Below are positions 1-8,314 of a stretch of 64,000 nucleotides of DNA, piece by piece. A model generated the notes under the pieces. The model saw only the letters and a program-made list of their open reading frames with translations, was not told the DNA's origin and did not search any database. The stretch comes from Streptomyces diastaticus subsp. diastaticus. GTDB lineage: Bacteria > Actinomycetota > Actinomycetes > Streptomycetales > Streptomycetaceae. The first letter of the stretch is position 1. Each line of letters begins with the position of its first letter. Where the stretch lies: the NCBI RefSeq assembly GCF_011170125.1, contig NZ_BLLN01000005.1, positions 372,001 to 436,000 on the forward strand. Direction: 5' to 3'. The translations under genes and the position numbers were made by a program.

Positions 1-2
1 CC

Positions 3-1349
3 GGGTTCGCCGCCACTCTGCGGGCCGCGGGCGGCTACTTCGCCGAACGTGTCGCCGACCTCGACGACCTGCGCGACCGGGCGGTGGCCCACGCGCTGGG
101 CCTGCCGATGCCGGGGCTGCCGGACCCCGGGCACCCGTACGTGCTCGTCGCCGCCGACCTCTCCCCGGCCGACACGGCGCTGCTCGACCCGGCCCGGGTG
201 CGCGCGCTCGTCACCGAGGAGGGCGGACCCACCAGCCACACGGCGATCCTCGCCAAGATCCTCGGCCTGCCGGCCGTCGTCGCCTGCGAGGGCGCCGCCC
301 TCCTGACGGACGGCTCACCCGTCCTGGTGGACGGCGGCGCCGGGACCGTGCTCACCGACCCCTCCCCTGAGCAGGTGGCGGGCGCCGCCGCCGAGGAGGA
401 GCGGCGCAGGCGGACGGCGGCCGCCTCCAGCGGCCCCGGGCGCACGGCCGACGGCCATCCGGTCCGGCTGATGGTCAACCTGGGGGCGCCGCACGAACTG
501 GCGGCGGCGGCCGAGGCCGACAGTGAGGGCGTGGGGCTGTTCCGCACCGAGTTCCTGTACCTCGACCGCGCCACCGCGCCGGGCGCCGAGGAACAGCGCG
601 AGACGTACCGGAGGGTCTTCGACGCCTTCGCGGGGCGCCGGGTGGTCGTCCGCACCCTGGACGCCGGTGCGGACAAGCCCCTGCCGTTCGCGACCGCCGC
701 CGACGAGCCCAACCCGGCACTGGGCGTGCGGGGTCTGCGGACCGCCGTCCGCCATCCGGAGCTCCTCGACACCCAGCTCGCCGCGGTGGCCCACGCGGCC
801 CGCACGACCGGGGCAGAGGTCTGGGTGATGGCCCCCATGGTGTCGGTACCGGCCGAGGCGCGGGCCTTCGCCGAACAGGCCCGGTCCCACGGGCTGCGTA
901 CGGCCGGCGCGATGGTCGAGGTACCCGCGGCGGCGCTGCGTGCCGGGCAGTTGGCCGAGGGGTGCGACTTCCTGAGCATCGGGACCAACGACCTCGCCCA
1001 GTACGCGTTCGCCGCCGACCGGATGCTCGGGTCGCTGGCGGCCCTGCTCGACCCGTGGCAGCCGGCCCTGCTGGAACTGGTCCGGCAGAGCGCCGAGGCG
1101 GGGACGGCGCACGGGCGGCCCGTCGGGGTGTGCGGCGAGGCTGCCTCCGACCCGCTGCTCGCCCTGGTCCTGGTCGGCCTCGGGGTGACCAGCCTGTCGG
1201 CGGCCCCCGGCTGCCTGGCCGGCGTCCGGGGCTCGCTCGCCTCCCGCACGCTCGCGGAGTGCCGCGAGCTGGCCGGCCTCGCCCTGGCGGCGCCGGACGC
1301 GGCCGGGGCCCGTAGGGCGGTCACGGCGGCCGCCCGCCCAGCGGCGTAG
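3..1349 (+). CDS. ptsI: Phosphoenolpyruvate-protein phosphotransferase (PTS enzyme I), C-terminal part
   Basis: Last 448 residues of enzyme I, the cytoplasmic protein that takes phosphate from PEP and passes it to HPr at the head of the sugar phosphotransferase system. The gene starts before the window. Seen in sequence: the phosphohistidine loop GGPTSHTAI (His codon 237-239), the PEP-binding barrel strand FRTEFLYLDR and the second family signature DFLSIGTNDLAQYAFAADR. The end matches full-length family members, so the 3' end looks intact. A strong hairpin follows 18 bp after the stop. GTG at 84 is only an internal codon; the frame is open to the window edge. Confidence 0.95.
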   Translation, partial: GFAATLRAAGGYFAERVADLDDLRDRAVAHALGLPMPGLPDPGHPYVLVAADLSPADTALLDPARVRALVTEEGGPTSHTAILAKILGLPAVVACEGAALLTDGSPVLVDGGAGTVLTDPSPEQVAGAAAEEERRRRTAAASSGPGRTADGHPVRLMVNLGAPHELAAAAEADSEGVGLFRTEFLYLDRATAPGAEEQRETYRRVFDAFAGRRVVVRTLDAGADKPLPFATAADEPNPALGVRGLRTAVRHPELLDTQLAAVAHAARTTGAEVWVMAPMVSVPAEARAFAEQARSHGLRTAGAMVEVPAAALRAGQLAEGCDFLSIGTNDLAQYAFAADRMLGSLAALLDPWQPALLELVRQSAEAGTAHGRPVGVCGEAASDPLLALVLVGLGVTSLSAAPGCLAGVRGSLASRTLAECRELAGLALAAPDAAGARRAVTAAARPAA

Positions 1350-1367
1350 CCGGACCGCGGACAGGGA

Positions 1368-1402
1368 CGGGCCCGTACGGCGACGACCGCCGGACGGGCC
1401 CG
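1368..1402 (+). terminator. Hairpin terminator after ptsI
   Basis: Two 15-nt arms (1368-1382 and 1388-1402) pair with a single mismatch around a 5-nt loop, directly downstream of the ptsI stop. There is no T-tract, which is usual for factor-independent terminators in high-GC actinomycetes. It is symmetrical and could act in either direction. Confidence 0.7.
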
Positions 1403-2284
1403 CGGCGGTGTGCCTTCCGGCCCGCACTCGTGCGCGCGGCCCGGCCCGGAAGGCGGCGGGAACGCTCGGAGCGGGCACCCGGCGTGGGCTCCGGGGCCGA
1501 GGCGCCGCCCGGGGCACCCGCGCACGTCGGCCTCTCGTCGGCGCTCGCGCGCACGAGCGGCCGCTGCCACGCCCGCGTTCGTTCCTGAGAGTGCCGGTCC
1601 CACGCGCGCGGCGTACCGCCCGTGGGGTGAACCCTGCCTCGGATCAGGACGCTCGTGCTCGTTCTTGGCCTCCCCGCCTCCGGCCGCGCGGTCTCTGCGG
1701 CCTCATCCGTGGCGTGCGGTCCCTGCTCCCGTCCTCGGCCTCCGCCCCCGGCACGGGGGCGCGCAGTCGTCCTCCGCAGCTCCCGAGCGGCATCACCCCT
1801 TCTGAGGAGACACGGTGCCCGGTACTCGGTACTCGGTACTCGGCTTGAGGGCCGGCATGTGCTGCCGACCGGCGGTCCCGGCGATGTCGGCGGGACGTCC
1901 GCCGTACGCCACCGACCCGCCCGGCGGACGGAGGCGCACGTACCGCCGGGCGGGGGGCCCAGCCGGCTTCCTCAAGCCCTTCCCGCGCCGTGTGCGTGCG
2001 CTGCTCGGCGTGGGCGGCTACCTCACCGTCGGGGCCCGCGACCTCACCCGCCGGAGGGTCACCCGCAGCCCGCAGATGAGCGGGCCGGGCCCGCCGGGGC
2101 CTGTGACCTGGCCCTGCCGTCCTTCCCGTGCGTATCCCACCGGAACGGCGCACGATGGAAGGAGCCACACGCCGGCCGGACGCACGGGAGGACACGGCCC
2201 GGCCGGGAGTCACCGGTCGAGGCGACCCGGCGCAGGCGCTCACGGGCAGCGCGGAGTTGTCGGCGCGCACCTCAGGGAGGACGC
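1403..2284. other. Long gap with no convincing gene
   Basis: About 880 bp between ptsI and the next small gene. Open frames here have the Arg/Pro/Ala-rich composition of random GC-rich DNA and no recognisable motif. It contains the small heptamer repeat at 1821-1841 and, near its 3' end, the ribosome binding site of the gene at 2285. Confidence 0.5.
1821..1841. repeat. Three perfect tandem copies of a 7-bp unit
   Basis: GGTACTC is repeated three times head to tail, followed by a further GG. A possible Shine-Dalgarno (gaggaga) and GTG lie just before it at 1815, but the frame that follows does not look like protein. Confidence 0.8.
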
Positions 2285-2566
2285 ATGGCACACCACCACA
2301 AGACCAACCAGGAAGTCGAGGGCGCCTCGGACCGCGACCGCGGCAGGGGAATGCCCCGCCGCCCGGACGAGGACAGGCTGGAGCGGCGGACGGTCAGCGA
2401 ACGGGAGGCCGCGGGCCTGCCCGGGGACGCACCCGAGAGCGCCGACGCCGCCTACCGCGCGAGCCACGACGAGGTGGCCCGCGAGGCGGACGCGGGCGAG
2501 ATCCCCACGGGCGACCGGACCCGTAAGTCCCGCGACGCCTTCCCGCCGACCCGCTACGAGGACTGA
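2285..2566 (+). CDS. Small hydrophilic protein of unknown function
   Basis: 93 residues, highly charged, no hydrophobic core and no membrane segment; probably disordered. The N-terminus MAHHHKTN carries a His run. The start is supported by a good Shine-Dalgarno (gggagg, 4 nt before the ATG). I do not recognise a characterised family; similar short charged proteins are common in Streptomyces. It converges with the greA-like gene, with a 31-bp gap. Confidence 0.6.
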   Translation: MAHHHKTNQEVEGASDRDRGRGMPRRPDEDRLERRTVSEREAAGLPGDAPESADAAYRASHDEVAREADAGEIPTGDRTRKSRDAFPPTRYED

Positions 2567-2597
2567 CCCTGGACGGGCCGCCGCTCCGTGTCCCGCC

Positions 2598-3071
2598 CTA
2601 TGCTGGGGGTGCCTCTCCGAGGGAGACCACGGTGGCGGCGGCCTCGCCGTCGGGTGTCCGGTATCGCACCGCGTCGCCGGGCCGGCGGCCCCTGAGCGCC
2701 CGGCCCAGCGGGCTCTCGGCCGTGACGAGCGAGGTGTCCGGCCCTTCCGTCACCTCGCCGAGCGTCACCGTCTGTTCCGTGCCGTCGTCGAACCGCACGG
2801 TGACCGTGCTGCCCACGCCGACCACCCCGACGGGCGGCGGCCCCGCGTCGTCCGCCTGACGCAGCCGCGTGGTGATCTCCGTGATCCGTGCGTCCAGCCG
2901 GGCGAGGTCCGCGCTGCGCCGCAACTCGTCGGCGTCGTCGGCACGGTCGCCGACGACATCGGTGTCCCCCAGGGTGGCGGCCACCGTCTCGCGCTCGGTA
3001 CGGACACCGGCCAGCTCCCGCTCAAGGGCATGGCGGGCGGCGGCGCTGATGGGCAGGGGATCGCTGGTCAT
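2598..3071 (-). CDS. GreA/GreB-family transcription elongation factor
   Basis: 157 residues, the usual GreA length. The N-terminal half (about 1-80) is the charged coiled-coil finger that enters the RNA polymerase secondary channel, with an Asp/Glu-rich tip (DRADDADELRRS). The C-terminal half has the FKBP-like fold seen in the run VGVGSTVTVRFDDGTEQTVT and the conserved SPLGRALRGRRPGD. Known role of the family: stimulating transcript cleavage by backtracked polymerase. ATG at 3071 is chosen over the longer frame because GAGGAG lies 5 nt upstream. It is probably a paralogue and not the main greA, because it stands alone. Confidence 0.85.
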   Translation of the reverse strand: MTSDPLPISAAARHALERELAGVRTERETVAATLGDTDVVGDRADDADELRRSADLARLDARITEITTRLRQADDAGPPPVGVVGVGSTVTVRFDDGTEQTVTLGEVTEGPDTSLVTAESPLGRALRGRRPGDAVRYRTPDGEAAATVVSLGEAPPA

Positions 3072-3257
3072 GCCTGCTCCTCGCAGAGAGGGACGACGGT
3101 GGGGCGGCAAAGGCGTGTACATGAGGGAACGCCGCATACGTCACCGCATGTGACACACCTGCACCGACATCATGACTCGCTCCTCACGGGCACGCTGGTC
3201 GAGGGGGCGGCGCGAGGCGGCGGGCGCGGGCACAGGGGGTGACGGCGGCCGGGCGCC

Positions 3258-4541
3258 TCACTCCGGCCGGGGCACCATGCGATGGAAGCCCTTGCGGTCG
3301 TAGTAGCGGGCCATGGCGAAGCCGAAGGCGAGCGCGGCGGTGAAGCCGACGGCGATCATCACCCAGGCACGGCCGAGCCCGGCGTCGGCACGGGCGTCGA
3401 AGTAGAGGATCGCCCGGACGCCGGAGGCCAGTTGCCGCATCGGCTCGAAGACGCCGAGGACCCGGTAGAACTCCGGCACCGCCTCCAGGGGCACGGTGGC
3501 GCCGGAGGAGGGCAGCGCCAGGGCGATGAAGACGAACATGGCCACGAGCTGGCCGATGCCGCCGAAGGCCGCGTTGATCGCCTGGACGCCGAGGCCGACG
3601 GCGAGGCTCGCGCAGTAGGAGAACAGGGCGAGCAGCGGCAGGTGGGGCGCGTCCATGCCGAGGATGCCGATGGTCGCCACCATGATGAGGGCGGTGGTCA
3701 GCACCGTGAGCCCCGCGGTCATCCCCATCTTCACCAGCAGGGTCGAGGTCCGGCTGACCGGGACGGTGGGCCTGCGGCTGTGCCACGGGCCGATCTCGCT
3801 GTCCGCGTACCCGAGTCCGGTGTCGACACCGTTGTGGATGATGTTGCCCGCCAGGAAGCCTGCGAGCACCAGCAGCAACGTGTAGTAGAAGGCGCTGAGC
3901 CCCAGGCCGCTGCGCGGGCCGATCGGGTGTCCGACCTCGGTGCTGACGGCGATCGGGTCGCGCAGGAGCAGGCGGTCGGCGGCGTCGGCACCGCCGCCGG
4001 CCGCCGCCACGAGCCGCTCACCGAGCGAGCGTGACGCCTCGCCGGCCGCCCGCTCGGCCACCTGGTCGGCCAGCGCCGAGCCGAGGCTGCCCATGCCCGG
4101 ATTGGTCAGCACGGTGAGGGTCGGCCGCTCCTCGGCACTCCCTCCGGCCAGCGCACGGACCGAGTCGGTGAAGTCGGAGGGGATGACCAGCGCGCCGTAC
4201 ACCTGCCCGGAGGCCAGTTGTTCCTGGGCCTGCGCCCGGGTCAGGCGCCGCCACTGGACCTTCTCGCCAGGGGAGGAGGAGACGACGGCGGAGCTCAACC
4301 GCGCACCCAGGTTCTGCCGCTCGCCGGACGGCGGCCGGCCGGTGTCCGCGTCGACCAGGGCGACCGGCAGGCGGTGCAGGCTGCTGTCCGGCGTGAGGAT
4401 GCCGCCCATGTACAGCAGGGAGAGCAGCAGGGCGACCAGTCCGCTCAGCACGGCGGGGAAGACCCACAGCTTCCGGCGGCGCAGCAGGGACCCCGCGCTC
4501 GCGCCGGCGGCGCGAGGCGGCGGAGGTGACGCGGAAGCCAT
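3258..4541 (-). CDS. YhgE/Pip-type ABC-2 membrane protein
   Basis: 427 residues. One transmembrane segment near the N-terminus (LWVFPAVLSGLVALLLSLLY), then a soluble extracytoplasmic domain of about 200 residues, then about five closely spaced transmembrane helices in the C-terminal third. This is the topology of the YhgE/Pip and ABC-2 permease families. Conserved features include VALVDADTG after the first helix and ALVIPSDFTDSV. The ATG at 4541 has GGGGAG 5 nt upstream. No ATPase gene is adjacent. It is divergent from the padR gene, so the shared 318-bp region may hold promoters for both, and PadR could regulate it. Confidence 0.75.
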   Translation of the reverse strand: MASASPPPPRAAGASAGSLLRRRKLWVFPAVLSGLVALLLSLLYMGGILTPDSSLHRLPVALVDADTGRPPSGERQNLGARLSSAVVSSSPGEKVQWRRLTRAQAQEQLASGQVYGALVIPSDFTDSVRALAGGSAEERPTLTVLTNPGMGSLGSALADQVAERAAGEASRSLGERLVAAAGGGADAADRLLLRDPIAVSTEVGHPIGPRSGLGLSAFYYTLLLVLAGFLAGNIIHNGVDTGLGYADSEIGPWHSRRPTVPVSRTSTLLVKMGMTAGLTVLTTALIMVATIGILGMDAPHLPLLALFSYCASLAVGLGVQAINAAFGGIGQLVAMFVFIALALPSSGATVPLEAVPEFYRVLGVFEPMRQLASGVRAILYFDARADAGLGRAWVMIAVGFTAALAFGFAMARYYDRKGFHRMVPRPE

Positions 4542-4833
4542 ACAACTCCCCAGTTCTCGAGGCGCCGGCACCGGCTCGGCCCGGCGGGGGCGTCCGGAGG
4601 CGGTCACCGCTTCGGCGCACCGCCGGGGGCGGCCGGTGCGGCACGACCGTAGACCCGTCGCAGGGTGCCCCGGCGCTCCGACACTCCCTCACCGGGGCGC
4701 TCACCCCGCTCGGCGGACGACCGCCGCGGGTTGCGGCCCGCGCCCGGCGCCGGATCCCTGGCCGTCGAGCGGGCTTGACGGTACAGGCGCCGAGCCCGGG
4801 AGCCGTGCGGCCAGGGGGGCGAGCGACGATACT

Positions 4834-4844
4834 TCGAGGCTCGA
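4834..4844. promoter_or_regulatory. Palindrome upstream of padR, possible autoregulatory operator
   Basis: TCGAGGCTCGA is a perfect 5-bp inverted repeat around one base, followed at once by an AT-rich stretch (tatatg) and the PadR start at 4859. PadR-family proteins usually bind short palindromes next to their own gene. Position and symmetry are seen; the binding is inferred. Confidence 0.4.
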
Positions 4845-4858
4845 TATATGATCTCCTC

Positions 4859-5200
4859 ATGACCCGACAGAAACCATCCCTGACGGAACCGCAGTACTTC
4901 ATCCTCGCCGCCCTCATGGACGGGCCGTTGCACGGCTACGGCATCATCAAGGCCGCCGGGCAGGCCACCGAGGGGCGGCTGCGGATCGCCGTGGGCACGC
5001 TCTACGGCGCGCTGGAGCGGATGGAACGAGCGGGGCTGGTGGCCACCGACCGCGAGGAGATCGTGGACGGGCGGGCCCGTCGCTACTACCGGCTCACCGA
5101 GGACGGGGCCGTGATGCTCCGGCGGGAGGCGCTGCGGATGCGGCAGGCGGCGGCCGTCGTCATGGGACGCACCGGTCACGAGGGGACGGCACCGGCGTGA
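4859..5200 (+). CDS. PadR-family transcriptional regulator
   Basis: 113 residues, one PadR winged-helix domain filling most of the protein: LTEPQYFILAALMDGPLHGY and GTLYGALERMERAGLV (the recognition helix region and wing) are diagnostic. It lacks the C-terminal Vir helix extension of PadR subfamily 1, so it is the short PadR-s2 type. The ATG at 4859 has no clear Shine-Dalgarno, and the transcript may be nearly leaderless. Its TGA overlaps the GTG of the following membrane protein gene, which argues that the two are translated together. Confidence 0.85.
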   Translation: MTRQKPSLTEPQYFILAALMDGPLHGYGIIKAAGQATEGRLRIAVGTLYGALERMERAGLVATDREEIVDGRARRYYRLTEDGAVMLRREALRMRQAAAVVMGRTGHEGTAPA

Positions 5201-6159
5201 ACCGTCTGCTGCTCGCGACCTACCCCGCGTCCCACCGGTCCCGCCACGGGGACGAGTTGCTGAACTGCCTCGCCGAGACCTACCCCGGCCGCTCCTGGCC
5301 GCCGCCCCGGGAGACGGCCGCCCTGCTGCGCGGTGGGCTGGAGGTCCGTGCCCGCACGGTCGCCGACGACCCGGCCCGGCCGTGGTGGCTGGACGGCATC
5401 CACCTGGCCGCTCTCGTGCTCGCCGCGCTGGCGCTGATCCCGTACCTCCAGGACGTGTGGCACTGGGCGCTGCGGATCGACCCCGGTGACCAGGCCATCT
5501 CGTTCCACTTCTCCGGCTGGTACCCGTGGGCGGACGGTCCCGGGCGGCCCCGGCTCCTGCCCTACGGGCTGCTGCCGCTGGTCTGCCTGGTCGCGCTGTT
5601 GCGCGGCAGGGCCTGGCTCGCGCTGCCGGCCTCGGCGGCGATGGTCTGGGCCGGTGCCACCTTCGGCGGCAACACGCTCTTCGGCACCGAGGGCATGGCG
5701 GGGCTCGGCTACTACGGGCTGGGCGCGCCGCTGACCGTCCACGACCTGGTGCTGTCCGGGACACTGGCCGCCGCCTGCGCCGTACTGGCGTTCCGCCGGC
5801 CGGGCCGGCTGCGACGGCACACGTTCGGCTGGCTGGTCCCCGTCGTGCTCGCCATGTTCGTGGCGGGCGGACTGCACCTCGTCGCGATCAGTCCGGCCTT
5901 CCAGCGCGGCCTGTTCGTCGTCGAGGTCGCCGGGCTGCTCGCCGCCTGGGTGGCGACCGCGGCCACCGGCGATCACCGGTGGCTGATCCCCGTGGCGGCG
6001 TTCGCCTTCGTCCGTGGCCAGGCGATCGTCGTCCGGCCCAGCGGTTTCATGGGGTCCCTGCCGGACCTGGTCGTCCTCCTGCTCCTCGTCGCACCGCTCC
6101 CGGCTCTGGCGATCGCCGCCCAGCGCCGGCAGCGGCGGACAGTGCTGGAACTGCCGTAG
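5197..6159 (+). CDS. Membrane protein coupled to PadR regulator
   Basis: 320 residues with about eight hydrophobic helices from residue 70 onward. The N-terminal cytoplasmic segment (LLATYPASHRSRHGDELL) is typical of actinobacterial membrane proteins encoded directly behind PadR-s2 genes. The GTG start overlaps the padR stop by 4 bp. Function is unknown; the usual guess for these pairs is that the regulator controls the membrane protein or a nearby transporter. Confidence 0.7.
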   Translation: MNRLLLATYPASHRSRHGDELLNCLAETYPGRSWPPPRETAALLRGGLEVRARTVADDPARPWWLDGIHLAALVLAALALIPYLQDVWHWALRIDPGDQAISFHFSGWYPWADGPGRPRLLPYGLLPLVCLVALLRGRAWLALPASAAMVWAGATFGGNTLFGTEGMAGLGYYGLGAPLTVHDLVLSGTLAAACAVLAFRRPGRLRRHTFGWLVPVVLAMFVAGGLHLVAISPAFQRGLFVVEVAGLLAAWVATAATGDHRWLIPVAAFAFVRGQAIVVRPSGFMGSLPDLVVLLLLVAPLPALAIAAQRRQRRTVLELP

Positions 6160-6202
6160 CCCCCGCGCGGTGACGCGGGACAGCCAAGAGAGGGAAATGA
6201 AG

Positions 6203-7138
6203 ATGACTCAGCAGGACGCGTCACCGGAGCTCGCGCGCCCGGCTCCTGGCCCCGGCTCGGAGGCGGCGGCCGGGACCGGATCGGTGCGGGCCGGCCGCCC
6301 GCGGCTCCCGGCGCCGCTGTGCCTCCTGGCGTTCGCGGCGGTCTACCTGCTCGCCGTCTGGACCCCGTTCGGGCAGCGGGCGGAGAACGCCCTGATCGGC
6401 GGGAACGGCGCCCGGCCGGCGTGGATGTACGACTGGTCGGGCGCGGCCTACGGGTCCTCGGCGCTGCCGCCCATGGAGAACACCGCCCTGCCCACCCTGA
6501 TCGTCGGCACGGTGCTCGTCACCGCGGTCGCCCTGGCCCGCCGGCGCTGGTGGCAGGGGTGCGCGGCGGTCGGCGTCGTCATCGCCACCGTCGGCGCCAA
6601 GGAGTTGGCCAGGGCCGTGCTGCCCCGCCCGGATCTGGTGGACGCGCGTGTCTCACTGGTCGAGGCGAGCTTCCCCAGCGGCCACGTGGCCGTCCCCGCC
6701 GGGCTGGTCCTGGCCGCGGTACTCGTGGCGTCCCCGCGCCTGCGCCCGTACGTCGCGGGTGCCGGCATGTTGTGGCTGGCCGTGACCGCCGGCACCGTCC
6801 TGGCCACCTACCACCACCGGCCCAGCGACGTGCTCGGCTCGACGCTGCTGGCCTGCGCCGGCTACGGCCTCGCGGTGCGCCTGCTGCCGTCGGCCCACGC
6901 ACCCGCCGCCGCACACCGGCCGCGTGCGCTGCCCGCCGTGGCGCTGAGCCTCTCGGCGGTCGGCGCCCTCGCCGCGGGCGCGCGGGACGACTCGCTCACC
7001 GAGTCGCTGGTCTTCGCGGCGACGGCCTTCCTGTGCGCGGCCCTGTTCTGGTTCACCACGACGCTCCCGCTTCACCCCCGCACACCGCGCCCGAACCGCG
7101 CGTCACCGCAGAGCGGACGGCGCCCGGAGCACCCCTGA
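6203..7138 (+). CDS. PAP2-type phosphatase, membrane-bound
   Basis: 311 residues, about six transmembrane helices. The three parts of the PAP2 phosphatase signature are visible in order: KELARAVLPRP, FPSGH and TYHHRPSDVLGS. The first residues (about 1-35) are a Pro/Ala-rich cytoplasmic tail. Family members dephosphorylate lipid phosphates such as undecaprenyl pyrophosphate or phosphatidic acid at the outer membrane face. ATG at 6203 is preferred to the ATG at 6197, which is only 2 nt from the Shine-Dalgarno (agaggg). Confidence 0.85.
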   Translation: MTQQDASPELARPAPGPGSEAAAGTGSVRAGRPRLPAPLCLLAFAAVYLLAVWTPFGQRAENALIGGNGARPAWMYDWSGAAYGSSALPPMENTALPTLIVGTVLVTAVALARRRWWQGCAAVGVVIATVGAKELARAVLPRPDLVDARVSLVEASFPSGHVAVPAGLVLAAVLVASPRLRPYVAGAGMLWLAVTAGTVLATYHHRPSDVLGSTLLACAGYGLAVRLLPSAHAPAAAHRPRALPAVALSLSAVGALAAGARDDSLTESLVFAATAFLCAALFWFTTTLPLHPRTPRPNRASPQSGRRPEHP

Positions 7139-7842
7139 GCCGCCCCGTCCCTCGCCCGGCGGCCGGGCCCGTGCCCAAACGGAGCGGGGCGTCGGCTCAA
7201 CCCGCCCGGCGCGGCACCGCGGTGGGCCGCCGTCGCCGGACTCCGGGCCGACTCCGCGCCCGCCGCGGCGGCGCTCACCGCCCGGCGCGGCACCCCCACC
7301 GCGGTCCTGGACGCCCCTCGCCGACGGCACCACTCCCCCCGGCGGCCGCGTGGGCCGGCCCCGCGCGGCCGCCGCTTCGCGCGAGGACGAACGAGGCGGG
7401 CGGGTACTCGGCACGCGAGCCGGCCGGCCCGCCCCGCGCTGTCCGGAACCTTTGGCCCAGGCCGGCGTCGCCGACGCCAGCGAGACCGCCCTTCGGGTCC
7501 GCGGGAACTGCTCGGCCCCACGCCGGTCCTGCCGAGGTGTCCGCCGGAGCGCTGCACCCGGCTTCGGCTGCTCCCGCCCGGGCCGCGCCCACGACGGCCC
7601 GCGCCCCCGGGCGGCCCGCAGGGCTGCGGACACCGCAATCGCGCCCGGCGCCGTAACGCGCGTTCCCGACGCCCGGACGGCAGGCGCCGGCTTCCGCGGC
7701 GTCCCACGACGGACCCGGGTGGCGCCCGCGCGCACTCCCGCGTCCCGAACTGTGGTGCCCCACCACATACGCCCGTGACCAGCCCCTTCCTACGGTGTGG
7801 CGACACGGAAACGTCCCCGCCAACTGTCCGGAAGTGGTGCTC
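7139..7842. other. Gap without a supportable gene
   Basis: About 700 bp of GC-rich sequence before the broken MFS gene. No frame shows domain motifs. A 17-bp direct repeat (CCGCCCGGCGCGGCACC) occurs at 7202-7218 and 7278-7294. It may be decayed coding DNA. Confidence 0.5.
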
Positions 7843-7956
7843 ATGTCCGCCCCCGCCGCCTCACCCCCGACCCCGTCCAACCTCAAGCGCATCGTCGGCG
7901 CGAGCCTGGTCGGGACCACCATCGAGTGGTACGACAACTCATCCGATCGGGTCTAG
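7843..7956 (+). pseudogene. MFS transporter of the metabolite:H+ symporter type, truncated after about 31 codons
   Basis: The frame reads MSAPAASPPTPSNLKRIVGA and then SLVGTTIEWYD, the hallmark entry into the first transmembrane helix of MHS-family (proline/betaine, shikimate-like) symporters. After WYD the expected FFLYG is replaced by NSSDRV and a stop at 7954. The upstream Shine-Dalgarno-like GGAAG and ATG are intact, so the break lies at about 7,934-7,937. The missing C-terminal 400 residues are nowhere in the window. Confidence 0.75.
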
Positions 7957-8314
7957 GACCTGCGGTTTTCCATAATTCCAGCCTTCGAAGCCAGCACGGA
8001 ACCAGCACGGGGTTCGTGGCGTGCCGACTTGGTGCCGGCCGACCTGCGTCGCAGCGTGCTCCACAGCCCCCAACGGCCTCCGAACACGGTTGCTCAGTGT
8101 CACCAACAGCCCGAGCCGACAGGGATAAGCCAACCGCCCGATGAGGGACAACGCCGTGCGAATCGCCGAAGCAGGCGAGGTGCACCTCACGGCCCGGTGC
8201 CTTCGCCCCCTGGTCTGCCAGACGGACTGGTGATCGCGCCTGCCTTGCCGAGACAGCGTGAGCGCTCATGCGCACTTGCGTGCGCCCGTACCTGCGCCCG
8301 TACGGTGCCGAGCC
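7957..8314. other. Junction region with no gene
   Basis: About 360 bp just inside the MFS break. Base composition falls compared with the region to the left (for example ttttccataattcc near 7970). I see no tRNA, transposase or clear inverted terminal repeat that would identify the element ending here. Confidence 0.45.

Noticed and set aside
1408..1848. Open frames after ptsI on both strands
   Set aside because: No Shine-Dalgarno, random GC-rich composition and no domain motifs.
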